Origin: Moritella sp. PE36
GTDB taxonomy: Bacteria; Pseudomonadota; Gammaproteobacteria; Enterobacterales; Moritellaceae
Assembly: GCF_000170855.1 (NCBI RefSeq)
Contig: NZ_ABCQ01000036.1
Coordinates: 1 to 48,920 of the forward strand
Length of the DNA stretch: 48,920 bases
Direction: 5' to 3'
Positions 1-8,031 of the stretch are shown here, in pieces. The notes beneath the pieces were generated by a model. That model saw nothing but the letters and a program-made list of their open reading frames with translations, searched no databases and was not told the DNA's origin. The first letter of the stretch is position 1; every line of letters begins with the position of its first letter. Made by a program: the position numbers and the translations under genes.

Positions 1-1540
1 TGGCTCTGTGGATCATAACTGGCGTTTCACGACCGTTACTTTCACACACATATTCCGCACCTAATTTCTCAGGCATTGAGAAGTCTAGCTGAATTGTACC
101 ACATTGCCATGCACGATCTAAACAGTCATGTAGTGTAAATTCAATTTTAGGTCCGTAAAACGCACCCTCGCCTTCTTGTACATCATAACTTAAGCCACTA
201 GCAGTTAATGCATCAGCAAGTGCCTGCTCAGATTTATCCCAAGTCTCATCACTACCTACACGTTTTTCAGGACGTGTTGATAATTTAATCTCAATATTCT
301 CGAAACCAAATGTAGCGTAAGTTTCAAAAACCATCTTGATACAATCAGATACTTCTTTCTGAATTTGGCTTTCAGTACAGAAGATGTGTGCATCGTCTTG
401 TGTGAAGCCACGTACACGCATTAAACCATGTAACGAACCTGACGGCTCATTACGGTGACATGAACCAAACTCAGCCATACGTAATGGTAAATCACGGTAA
501 GATTTTAAACCTTGGTTATAAATCTGAACGTGACCCGGACAGTTCATTGGTTTAATCGCATATTCACGGTTTTCTGAGTGAGTACAGAACATACCTTCTG
601 AATATTTATCCCAATGACCTGATTTTTCCCATAAGCTACGATCCATGATTTGTGGACCTTTCACTTCTTGGTAATCAAATTCACGTAATTTTTCACGAAT
701 TAAATTTTCTAACTCACGGAAAATAATCCAACCATCGTTATGCCAGAACACCATACCTGGTGCATCTTCTTGCATATGGTAAAGATCAAGTTGCTTACCA
801 ATTTTACGGTGATCACGCTTCTCAGCTTCAGCAAGACGTTCAATATGTGCTTTTAGCTCTTTCTTATCAGTCCAAGCTGTACCATATATACGTTGTAACA
901 TCTTATTGTCTGAGTTACCGCGCCAGTATGCGCCTGCAATAGACATTAATTTAAAATGCTGGCAATGCTTCATGACTGGTACGTGTGGGCCACGACACAT
1001 ATCTACGTATTCTTCATGGTAATATAAAGCAGGCGTTTCATCTTTACCGATGTTCTCGTCTAAGATCGCTACTTTATATGTTTCACCACGTGCTTCAAAC
1101 GTATCACGCGCTTCTTGCCAAGATACAACTTTCTTAACAACTTGATAGTTGGTCTTAACCAGTTTGTTCATGTGCTTTTCTAGCTTAGCTAAATCAGCTT
1201 CACTAATTGGTTCTTCCATTTCGACGTCATAGTAGAAGCCTTTATCAATGGTAGGACCGATAGCCATCTTGGTGTTTGGCCATAATTGCTTAATAGCATG
1301 ACCAAGTAAATGCGCACAAGAGTGGCGAAGGATCTCTAAACCATCAGCATCTTTAGAAGTAATGATTTCAATTGCAGCGTCTTCAGTGATCAGGTCACAT
1401 GCGTCAACACGTTCACCATTAATGCGGCCAGCGATACACGCTTTAGCAAGACCAGAACTGATATCCGCAGCAACTTCCATAATCGTTACAGGGTTGTCAA
1501 ATTGACGCTGAGCGCCATCTGGAAGAGTAATTACAGGCAT
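1..1540 (-). CDS. thrS: Threonyl-tRNA synthetase, 5' part (cut by window edge)
   Basis: This is ThrRS, the cytoplasmic enzyme that charges tRNA-Thr. The first 513 codons are inside the window; the remainder of the catalytic core and the C-terminal anticodon-binding domain lie beyond position 1. The N-terminus (MPVITLPDG) is a TGS domain. It is followed by the editing domain with HSCAH (His about 73 and 77) and the MCRGPH motif, which bind zinc and clear Ser-tRNA-Thr. The class II core follows, with motif 2-like [11 protein letters not shown] and the zinc-ligand motif NCPGH. The ATG at 1540 follows an AAGGAT ribosome site. An anticodon-like hairpin sits just upstream and suggests translational autoregulation. 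There is no frameshift in the visible part, and the family identification is secure. Confidence 0.97.
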   Translation of the reverse strand, partial: MPVITLPDGAQRQFDNPVTIMEVAADISSGLAKACIAGRINGERVDACDLITEDAAIEIITSKDADGLEILRHSCAHLLGHAIKQLWPNTKMAIGPTIDKGFYYDVEMEEPISEADLAKLEKHMNKLVKTNYQVVKKVVSWQEARDTFEARGETYKVAILDENIGKDETPALYYHEEYVDMCRGPHVPVMKHCQHFKLMSIAGAYWRGNSDNKMLQRIYGTAWTDKKELKAHIERLAEAEKRDHRKIGKQLDLYHMQEDAPGMVFWHNDGWIIFRELENLIREKLREFDYQEVKGPQIMDRSLWEKSGHWDKYSEGMFCTHSENREYAIKPMNCPGHVQIYNQGLKSYRDLPLRMAEFGSCHRNEPSGSLHGLMRVRGFTQDDAHIFCTESQIQKEVSDCIKMVFETYATFGFENIEIKLSTRPEKRVGSDETWDKSEQALADALTASGLSYDVQEGEGAFYGPKIEFTLHDCLDRAWQCGTIQLDFSMPEKLGAEYVCESNGRETPVMIHRA

Positions 1541-1879
1541 TTTATATCCTTTTGCAGTGATGCTGCCTACGATGCAGCGTTTGCATAAATTAAGATGTGA
1601 TTAAACATCGTGTGATAAATCTTTCTTTATATACACAAAGTAATGTTACTCATGTAAATAAAGATCTAAAATTTCCATCAGAACCTTTTGCCCTCTAAAT
1701 ACGAAAAGTGAAAACAATAAGTAGAAAGAAATTTCAGACCCGGTATTATATAGAATTACATTATAATTACACGGCTTTTGTTGATCTTGCATGAATTTAT
1801 CCGTCTCAAATAAGAATAAACACGTAAATCAATAATCCCAACTAAGTCAAATAATTTCACGAGCAATGGAATATTAAAA
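1541..1879. other. Divergent intergenic region thrS / DUF2797 gene
   Basis: This 339-bp gap holds the thrS leader with the anticodon-like hairpin at 1562-1578, and beyond it AT-rich DNA that must carry the promoters of both divergent genes. No further ORF, RNA gene or convincing operator was seen. Confidence 0.6.
1562..1578 (-). promoter_or_regulatory. thrS leader hairpin mimicking the tRNA-Thr anticodon arm
   Basis: In the thrS mRNA direction this is a perfect 5-bp stem (GCTGC/GCAGC) closing a 7-base loop ATCGTAG. In tRNA numbering the loop reads U33, C34-G35-U36 (a Thr anticodon) and A37, exactly the layout of an anticodon loop. It ends 21 nt before the start codon, immediately upstream of the AAGGAT ribosome site. 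In E. coli, ThrRS binds an anticodon-arm-like operator in its own mRNA and blocks ribosome loading. The geometry is seen directly; conservation of that mechanism here is inferred. Confidence 0.72.
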
Positions 1880-2704
1880 ATGTCAACCACCGGCCATATC
1901 AGTAAAATGGTTTCAACTCTTAATGCAGATAGCAGTGTGAGTTACCAGTTACCACTCGACGATACTCTTATACCGTTAAACGAGCTTATCGGTAAATCAA
2001 TTACAATGACGCACACAGGCAACATACATTGCTTAAACTGTGGTAAGAAAACCAAGAAAAGCTACTCACAAGGCCACTGCTTTGTTTGTACGCGCAAGCT
2101 AGCAAGTTGTGACATGTGTATTATGAAACCTGAAACATGCCATTACGAACACGGTACTTGCCGTCAACCAGAGTGGGCTGATGATTTTTGTATGACTGAT
2201 CATTATGTGTACCTTTCCAATACATCTTCATTAAAAGTGGGTATCACCCGCCACACTCAATTGCCAACGCGTTGGATTGATCAAGGTGCGACACAGGGTC
2301 TGCCTATTTTCAAAGTAAAAACCAGACAGATATCAGGATTAGTTGAAACGGCACTGGCTGAATTCATTGGTGATAAAACTAATTGGCGCACAATGCTGAA
2401 AGGCGAGAATGCAGATCTTGATTTAAAAGCTGAAGCAGCACGTTTAATGCCTTTAATTGAAGAGCAGTTAGGTAATATCGAAATGATGTTTGGTTTAGAT
2501 GCAATCGAAGAGCTTGAAAAGGATATTGTGACAATTAACTATCCTGTTACTCAGCATCCAACAAAAATTGTCTCACACAACTTTGATAAAGAGCCTGTTG
2601 TATCAGGCGTATTGCAAGGTATTAAAGGTCAATACTTGTTTTTTGACACCGGTGTGATCAACATGCGTAAGTTTACCAGCTATGAAATAACCTTTACAGC
2701 TTGA
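1880..2704 (+). CDS. DUF2797 domain protein with cysteine clusters
   Basis: This 274-residue protein matches my memory of the DUF2797 family, whose biochemical role is not established. The N-terminal half carries paired cysteines typical of zinc ribbons (CLNCGKK, CFVC, CDMC), then CHYEHGTC. A conserved block follows with HYVYLSNTSSLKVGITR and TRWIDQGA. That block recalls the short GIY-YIG-like 'YVYL...KVGIT' pattern, but I do not see a full nuclease active site and would not call it a nuclease. The gene stands alone, diverges from thrS, and is followed by a candidate hairpin terminator. Confidence 0.8.
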   Translation: MSTTGHISKMVSTLNADSSVSYQLPLDDTLIPLNELIGKSITMTHTGNIHCLNCGKKTKKSYSQGHCFVCTRKLASCDMCIMKPETCHYEHGTCRQPEWADDFCMTDHYVYLSNTSSLKVGITRHTQLPTRWIDQGATQGLPIFKVKTRQISGLVETALAEFIGDKTNWRTMLKGENADLDLKAEAARLMPLIEEQLGNIEMMFGLDAIEELEKDIVTINYPVTQHPTKIVSHNFDKEPVVSGVLQGIKGQYLFFDTGVINMRKFTSYEITFTA

Positions 2705-3009
2705 AAAACTGACCTAGCTGTCAACATATAATTCAAACAATGAGATACCGGCCGAAACATTAGGTCGGTAATTTGAACTCTGTCACACTAATTAGCGTCA
2801 TTTTCATACTCCCCAGCATTTACTTTCTATTTTCAATCCTTTTTCACTATTTAATACATAAAAAACTTAAAAACCAACTTATCTTTAGTGATTAAAACTG
2901 CTTAATACGTGATTTAATAGTCATATATTCCACTTATATTTAAACATCTAGTTTATAAGTGATGATAAATACAATTTACACGCGACATTAACCTAGTAGA
3001 GATAAGTAA
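2705..3009. other. Intergenic region with candidate terminator
   Basis: This is a 305-bp gap between two plus-strand genes. An 8-bp stem with one G-T pair (2746-2753 with 2763-2770, loop of nine) lies 40 nt after the DUF2797 stop. It has no real T-run after it, so it is only a weak terminator candidate. The rest is AT-rich and should hold the alaE promoter. No ORF was seen. Confidence 0.45.
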
Positions 3010-3465
3010 ATGCAAGTTAAAGCCCCTTTCTGCGTTCGAAATGCCGCAGCTGACACATTCGCAATGGTAGTTTTTAGTTTTGTTGTGGGCATGTTGATTG
3101 AGATCTTTGTCTCAGGGATGTCGTTTGAACAATCTTTAGCTTCCCGTATGGTTTCAATCCCAGTAAATATTGCAATTGCTTACCCATATGGTTTATATCG
3201 TGACTTTATTATTAAGACCGGAGCTAAATTAGTTAAGAATAAACTCACAAAGCAATTTGGTGATACGTTTGCATATGTATCTTTCCAATCACCTGTTTAT
3301 GCATTAATTTTATTATCTGTAGGTGCTGATTTTGAGCAAATCGTAACAGCGGTATCAAGCAATGCAGTGGTATCTTGTTTTGTTGGAGTGTTTTACGGTC
3401 AATTCCTTGATTTATGCCGCAAACTATTTCGTGTACCAGGTTATAACGCCAGAATTAGTGCGTAA
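3010..3465 (+). CDS. alaE: L-alanine exporter AlaE
   Basis: At 151 residues this has the length and sequence character of AlaE (formerly YgaW), an inner-membrane exporter that relieves intracellular L-alanine excess. Visible family features are the [14 protein letters not shown] start, the [16 protein letters not shown] block and four hydrophobic stretches. A strong terminator follows. The next gene, convergent from the minus strand, is an AlaX-type editor of mischarged Ala-tRNA, so two alanine-toxicity functions lie side by side. The ATG at 3010 is preceded by an AGAGATAAG ribosome site. Confidence 0.92.
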   Translation: MQVKAPFCVRNAAADTFAMVVFSFVVGMLIEIFVSGMSFEQSLASRMVSIPVNIAIAYPYGLYRDFIIKTGAKLVKNKLTKQFGDTFAYVSFQSPVYALILLSVGADFEQIVTAVSSNAVVSCFVGVFYGQFLDLCRKLFRVPGYNARISA

Positions 3466-3508
3466 CAAATGCCAGCGAAGACTTAAGTCACTCATAATAA
3501 GTCCAGCT

Positions 3509-3546
3509 CAGAGAAGGCGCATTATGATGCGCCTTCTCTGTTTATT
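3509..3546 (+). terminator. Rho-independent terminator of alaE
   Basis: A perfect 13-bp stem (3509-3521 with 3528-3540) with a 6-base loop is followed by the T-rich run TTTATTCTTC. It ends alaE transcription 44 nt after the stop codon and may also act on the convergent alaX transcript. Confidence 0.88.
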
Positions 3547-3588
3547 CTTCTATTTTTGCTTTTATACAGTCGATTCATAACAACAGAA

Positions 3589-4473
3589 CTAACTTGCCGT
3601 TGTGATCATTTCTAAGTCTTGCTCTGACTTTAATGTCAATGCAATCTGAATCCCTTTGTATTCAGCTAAACTTCGTACGTGTGAACCACCACAAGGCATG
3701 GTAATGCTTTCACCAAATCCTAAATCGCAACACCAATAGCGAGAGTCTGTAAGCGCATCACCTTCGCATTTCATCACCACAGGTGCTTTAGTCTCAAGCC
3801 AGATTGCCAGCACGTCATTAACCTTCGTTTCGATTAACGCGAGATCAGCAAGCATCTCAGCCACATTAAGGCCACGTTTTTTCAACGTTTTACCTAAGCG
3901 GTAACTGTCCGTTGATTTGTTTTCAGAAACCAGACTTAATACTTGGGCATATGAATGAAAATCACGGTTGTTTAACACATCTTTACGCGATGCGTCTTTG
4001 CGCCAATAAGTTTGCTCAAGTACTTTATTTAACGCATAAGAAGCCAAATGCCCGGCACTGTGACCGCGACTTAGCGCTGCTTGATAGCCTTCATCAACAT
4101 TCAATTCAACAGTGTCGCTCACGTTTAATACCAAGTCTGATGCTAATTCATGCACAACAACAAAATGCCAACCTTCCTCACCACGCTTAACAGGAATATC
4201 TCTGCCTTTATACAGCTTGTTATTTTTAACATCAAACGCACCTGTCACGCAGTCTGTCACTGTGTATTGCTTGCCTTCAAATACTAAGAAACCTTTATCT
4301 GCTGGATGATCAGGCCAGATATGACTGACTGGGTGGAATGGTGTTTGGTCAACGATAACATACGTACTGGTATCTGTTTTTTCTACCCATTGAATACAAC
4401 TTGTTGAACTCGTAATACCCTTACTAAAAAGTACTTTAGACATGAGTACCTGATTCGAGATAACTTCAGACAT
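3589..4473 (-). CDS. AlaX-type alanyl-tRNA editing protein
   Basis: This 294-residue free-standing editing protein resembles the AlaRS editing domain. AlaX proteins hydrolyse Ser- or Gly-tRNA-Ala. The zinc site is visible as RGHSAGH (HxxxH, about residue 137) and PCGGSH (CxxxH, about residue 260). The N-terminal half is a beta-rich lead-in with DQTPFHPVSHIWPDHP. The ATG at 4473 has a consensus AAGGAG ribosome site. It is convergent with alaE. Whether Ser or Gly is the preferred substrate cannot be told from the sequence. Confidence 0.88.
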   Translation of the reverse strand: MSEVISNQVLMSKVLFSKGITSSTSCIQWVEKTDTSTYVIVDQTPFHPVSHIWPDHPADKGFLVFEGKQYTVTDCVTGAFDVKNNKLYKGRDIPVKRGEEGWHFVVVHELASDLVLNVSDTVELNVDEGYQAALSRGHSAGHLASYALNKVLEQTYWRKDASRKDVLNNRDFHSYAQVLSLVSENKSTDSYRLGKTLKKRGLNVAEMLADLALIETKVNDVLAIWLETKAPVVMKCEGDALTDSRYWCCDLGFGESITMPCGGSHVRSLAEYKGIQIALTLKSEQDLEMITTAS

Positions 4474-4707
4474 TTAAACTCCTTGGGGTAACAAAATAAT
4501 GACTTAATAATACCATTTCGTGCGTTCATTTCCTCATCACATCAGCGTTAATACTAAATTCATACCTTTACATGATTGTTTTCTGAAGCGTTAGGTCGCT
4601 AAAATAATCATAACGTTCAAACACCTGACTCAATTTTAAAGCATTTTGCTAACAGACTTTTAATCTCCCTTTAAATACGATGTTAGTGAATATAAGTAAG
4701 GACAAAC

Positions 4708-5340
4708 ATGTTTACATTTCTGCTCGCGGACATGAATCTGCTTTACACATTAGCAATTATCATTGTTTTACTATTTTTATTCCTCGAGTTACTCGGATTA
4801 ATCGTTGGTATTAGTTTACTCGACCTCCTCGATAACATATCGCCAATTGATGCAAATAGTAGTTTACCGATTACAGATGGGGGCGTGAGCAATCTACTTG
4901 ACTGGTTATGCCTCAAAAAATTGCCAATGCTGGTTTGGTTAATAATTGCATTGACTCATTTTGCAATTATTGGTTACAGCATTAACTATGCTGTATTAAC
5001 ATCTCTCGAATGGCAGCTACAATTAATATTCATATTACCGACAACTGTATTTTTTACATTAATAATGACCTATTTTGTTGGTTCTGCATTAGCCAAAATA
5101 ATACCCAACAATGAAACGACAGCAGTATCTACCTCTACCTTCATCGGCAAAGCGGCAAAAATAACAATTGGAACCGCAAGTTCGGGGAACCCTGCAGAAG
5201 CATTACTCATCGACGACTTTAACCAAAAACATTACATCATGGTCGAGCCTGAGTTTGAAAAAGAATATTTACCACAAGGAACAGAAGTCGTCATCGTGGA
5301 TAAACTTAACGGTACATGGCTAGCAATCCCCTTCAAATAA
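4708..5340 (+). CDS. yqiJ: YqiJ-like membrane protein with OB-fold tail
   Basis: This 210-residue protein has about three or four hydrophobic helices in the first 135 residues and a small beta-rich C-terminal domain (about 145-210) ending in a GTWLAIP motif. That is the layout of YqiJ, an inner-membrane protein normally encoded next to the flotillin YqiK. No flotillin gene follows here; only a short ORF and unrelated T6SS genes do. The ribosome site AAGGA precedes the ATG. Function is presumed to be membrane-microdomain related by analogy with the yqiJ-yqiK pair. Confidence 0.8.
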   Translation: MFTFLLADMNLLYTLAIIIVLLFLFLELLGLIVGISLLDLLDNISPIDANSSLPITDGGVSNLLDWLCLKKLPMLVWLIIALTHFAIIGYSINYAVLTSLEWQLQLIFILPTTVFFTLIMTYFVGSALAKIIPNNETTAVSTSTFIGKAAKITIGTASSGNPAEALLIDDFNQKHYIMVEPEFEKEYLPQGTEVVIVDKLNGTWLAIPFK

Positions 5341-5366
5341 TAATCAAGGATTAATAAAAATTTGAA

Positions 5367-5471
5367 ATGGTTGGCAGCATGCTAAAAGAAATTGGCCTCG
5401 TCGATAAAGGTCTGAAAGACACACCTGAAGTATCAGAAACGAGTGTGTTGCAGATATTGATCTGCATTTAA
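5367..5471 (+). pseudogene. Short ORF, possible 3' remnant of a flotillin (yqiK) gene
   Basis: A 34-codon reading frame begins 26 nt after yqiJ, in the place where yqiK would start, and reads MVGSMLKEIGLVDKGLKD and onward. A flotillin is about 550 residues, so at most the last few per cent would remain. I cannot confirm the similarity by eye; position is the main argument. The remainder of the gap to 5625 contains only a second tiny frame and no recognisable gene. Confidence 0.2.
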
Positions 5472-5625
5472 TTTGTGCTACTCAGCATGTTTTTCTGGGT
5501 AGCTATCCCTATCACGTATCCTTAAATTGAGTGAATTATTATGATTGAAGCGATCTATTATCAATTAAACATGATGCATGATGGTCTAATAAATGGCACG
5601 TAAATGTAACCCGCTATTCAAACAC

Positions 5626-6579
5626 TCAATCAAACCAGCGATACGTCGCGGTACCTACATACGGCAATGACGATGTATCAATCTGCAGGCTAGAACCCTG
5701 CCAGATATGCTGTTTATAATGATGATAACTCACTAAAAAATGTAACAGGCTATAACAAGCACCTATATCACCTTGGATTATTTGTGGCGTGAAAAACTGG
5801 GTATTAGCATCGAAAAGTCCTGAGATCGCAGATAGGGTATTGTGGCCAACTTGGTCTAGAGATTCATCGCCGCTATGACACAGAGACAAATACTGCATCG
5901 GTGCAGTTTGCTTGGCAACACTATCGGCAATCAGTGCAATTAAACCACTCGGTGTATGTCTGTCTATCACTACATCCATACCACAAGACAACACCTCAAG
6001 ACCTTGTGCTTGTCGTGATAGCACCACAAAAACAGCGCCTTCCGAAGCGGGTAATACAACTGAGGAATAATCACTGAACTGGCTGACAAACTTCAACAAG
6101 CCCTGCTCCGTAGCCCAGCTGTCTACGGCTCCAATGACCACCAGTTCCATGCCATCACTGAGTAACACATCAGCCTGGCGCAGCGCTTGATAAAAACCAG
6201 CACTTCCCAGCAAGTAATATTGGCTATTGGGATTTGTTGTCCACGCGGGCAAAATATCGGCTACAGATTCAATGAGGTGCGCCTGCATCTCGCTAAATTT
6301 AGCGTCAACAAATGGCAGTACCATTAATAACGGTGCATGCTTACTAGATTCAATTAGGTTGGAATTTTCCAGCGCCGTATTAATCAATATTTGCCAACGG
6401 TCAATCCGGTTGTCAGCTAATACTGATTGCGTAAACGCCACTTGTTTGGCTGGTTTAAACTGTGTGTATGGTGCAAGTTCGGTTAAATCGATACGCGGCG
6501 CTTGGCCAGACAACACTGTATAAAATGACTGCGGTGCACAACCAAATTCGCCAGCATAAGCGGTTATGGTAAATTTCAT
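5626..6579 (-). CDS. Degenerate beta-ketoacyl-synthase-fold protein of the T6SS PAAR module
   Basis: This 317-residue protein has the pattern of a thiolase-fold N-domain: YLLGSAGFYQALRQADVLL, then VVIGAVDSW, then EGAVFVVLSR. Later blocks resemble ketosynthase His regions (LCHSGDESLDQVGHN and GDIGACYSLLH). Where the nucleophilic Cys would sit the sequence has LGSAG, so catalysis is unlikely. It overlaps the upstream TIGR02270-type gene by ATGA and is last in the vgrG-PAAR cluster. I infer a non-catalytic role such as effector loading or tip assembly. An enzyme of fatty-acid synthesis is improbable given the missing Cys and the context. Confidence 0.6.
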   Translation of the reverse strand: MKFTITAYAGEFGCAPQSFYTVLSGQAPRIDLTELAPYTQFKPAKQVAFTQSVLADNRIDRWQILINTALENSNLIESSKHAPLLMVLPFVDAKFSEMQAHLIESVADILPAWTTNPNSQYYLLGSAGFYQALRQADVLLSDGMELVVIGAVDSWATEQGLLKFVSQFSDYSSVVLPASEGAVFVVLSRQAQGLEVLSCGMDVVIDRHTPSGLIALIADSVAKQTAPMQYLSLCHSGDESLDQVGHNTLSAISGLFDANTQFFTPQIIQGDIGACYSLLHFLVSYHHYKQHIWQGSSLQIDTSSLPYVGTATYRWFD

Positions 6580-7700
6580 AATAAACCTCGCGTATTAAAC
6601 CCGCGAGCATCAAATAAACGATGCTCAACCTTCAAGCACCAATAGCGATAGGCTGCAACTTCGCATTGAAAAATATTACCCTGTTGCCAGACCAATATGA
6701 TATTCGACTCATTAACCGCTTTACCCGCTAATATCTGCTCAGGAAGATCATCGCGATGCACTTCCCACCAAGCCGTTAATGTTTGTTTTAACGCCACCAG
6801 CAACTCAACTTGAGATTCTGGTTCGAACTCGCCGTATAATCCATCAGGTAATTGCCGCTCAAATTCAGTCCCTAACAAGGTATGCAGAGCAGCAAAAGCA
6901 GCATGACTTAAAAAACCTGCAGTTAACATTTGGATCAACCAAGGGACAAACTGCTTATAACCGCTAAACCCCATCATAGATAATACAAATTTGGCATTAT
7001 CATTATGTTTAGATAATTCATTTATCAGAGTATTGACTAATTTGCTATCGGCCTGAACCACGTACTGCTTGAGTAATGACTTGTCTGCTAACAGAGTGCT
7101 ATTTAGTGCAGGCAGTTTAGCCGCACTATTACCTCTACATAAGGTTAGTTCGAGCAATTTTTTATTATCATCATCGGTGTTTTCATGGTTCATAAAATGG
7201 CTAAACCAGATTTGAGACGCTCTACCTAAATGCTGATTAATAAAATTGATACAAGGTTTAATATTGCTAACATGAAGAAAGTTGAATTGATCGTTAATTG
7301 TCGACGTAGCGCTGGCAATCACACATAGCAACTGCTTTGTTAGTTCTGGTGAAGTCGTTTCAAGACTGATAAGCGCCGCGATCAGGGCTGCACCGTTATT
7401 CTGCTGTGCCCACCACTGTATACAGATAAGGTCTGAATGAGTGGTTTTACTTTGGTTTTCTAATAACTGAATAATTTCGGCCACAGTTTCTGACAATAAT
7501 AAACTTAACCAAAAAGGGTTGTCATTTTGCTGTTTTTTTAACGATTTACGTTGTTTCGTGAGTAAATAAAACAAATTTGCAGCTTGCTGATCCAGCTGCC
7601 TAAGTTGCAATTGAGTGGACCAACAATTATCAAAGCAACGGTGGCGTTGTTCGAAATACACTTCAATTTGAGCAATCAATGTTTGTGAAGTCATATTCAT
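6576..7700 (-). CDS. TIGR02270-type T6SS-associated protein
   Basis: This is about 374 residues of helical sequence, with a C-terminal block (YRYWCLKVEHRLFDARGFNTR) that recalls the TIGR02270 family found beside PAAR and VgrG genes. Its role is unknown; helical repeat scaffolding at the spike tip is a guess. I start at the ATG at 7700 (MNMTSQTL), 4 nt after the PAAR stop. A longer frame to 7766 would add 22 residues inside the PAAR gene and has no ribosome site. It overlaps the following ketosynthase-fold gene by 4 nt, so the two are probably translationally coupled. Confidence 0.65.
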   Translation of the reverse strand: MNMTSQTLIAQIEVYFEQRHRCFDNCWSTQLQLRQLDQQAANLFYLLTKQRKSLKKQQNDNPFWLSLLLSETVAEIIQLLENQSKTTHSDLICIQWWAQQNNGAALIAALISLETTSPELTKQLLCVIASATSTINDQFNFLHVSNIKPCINFINQHLGRASQIWFSHFMNHENTDDDNKKLLELTLCRGNSAAKLPALNSTLLADKSLLKQYVVQADSKLVNTLINELSKHNDNAKFVLSMMGFSGYKQFVPWLIQMLTAGFLSHAAFAALHTLLGTEFERQLPDGLYGEFEPESQVELLVALKQTLTAWWEVHRDDLPEQILAGKAVNESNIILVWQQGNIFQCEVAAYRYWCLKVEHRLFDARGFNTRGLL

Positions 7701-7704
7701 CACG

Positions 7705-7992
7705 TTAGCCAATGAGCACTGTAGGAATACCGACAACAATTTTACCACCGTGTGCACCAGTATCACCCATTCGAGCAGCAGGTTTGCCGTTTATTAATAC
7801 CGTCGCAGATCCCATAATAATAGTATCTGGTGGACCACAACATATCATTTTATCCCCTAACCTTGCCGCAGGTTTGCCTCCGATAAGTACAGTAGGTGAG
7901 CCGACTATCACTGGCCCCCCAACATGAGGAACAGGGCCGCTACTTGCAGGGCAAGAATGATAACTAGTCAGTGTTGCAGCGGGTTTCCCCAT
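7705..7992 (-). CDS. PAAR-domain spike-tip protein
   Basis: This 95-residue protein is a bare PAAR domain, the zinc-bound cone that caps the VgrG spike. Glycine-rich beta repeats alternate with TVLIGGKPAAR, TVLINGKPAAR and PTVLIG blocks, and there are His and Cys residues suitable for zinc (YHSCPA, ICCGPPDT, GAHGGK). There is no effector extension. It lies 39 nt downstream of vgrG, as expected for a tip protein loaded onto that VgrG. Confidence 0.93.
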   Translation of the reverse strand: MGKPAATLTSYHSCPASSGPVPHVGGPVIVGSPTVLIGGKPAARLGDKMICCGPPDTIIMGSATVLINGKPAARMGDTGAHGGKIVVGIPTVLIG

Positions 7993-8031
7993 ATCGGATA
8001 TCCTTATGATAATAATTAACGAGCAATATAT

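Noticed and set aside
3362-3580. 72-codon ORF overlapping the end of alaE
   Set aside because: It overlaps alaE in another frame and runs through the alaE terminator stem; no ribosome site.
4574-4611. Interrupted hairpin in the alaX-yqiJ gap
   Set aside because: The outer AT-rich stem and a 4-bp inner stem could arise by chance in AT-rich DNA; no T-run or known motif.
5626-6579. Ketosynthase-like gene considered as fatty-acid or polyketide enzyme
   Set aside because: No nucleophilic Cys where expected, no carrier protein or partner enzymes, and overlap with a T6SS-associated gene.
7701-7766. Upstream extension of the TIGR02270-type gene
   Set aside because: It lies inside the PAAR coding sequence and lacks a ribosome site, so the 22 extra residues are unlikely to be made.
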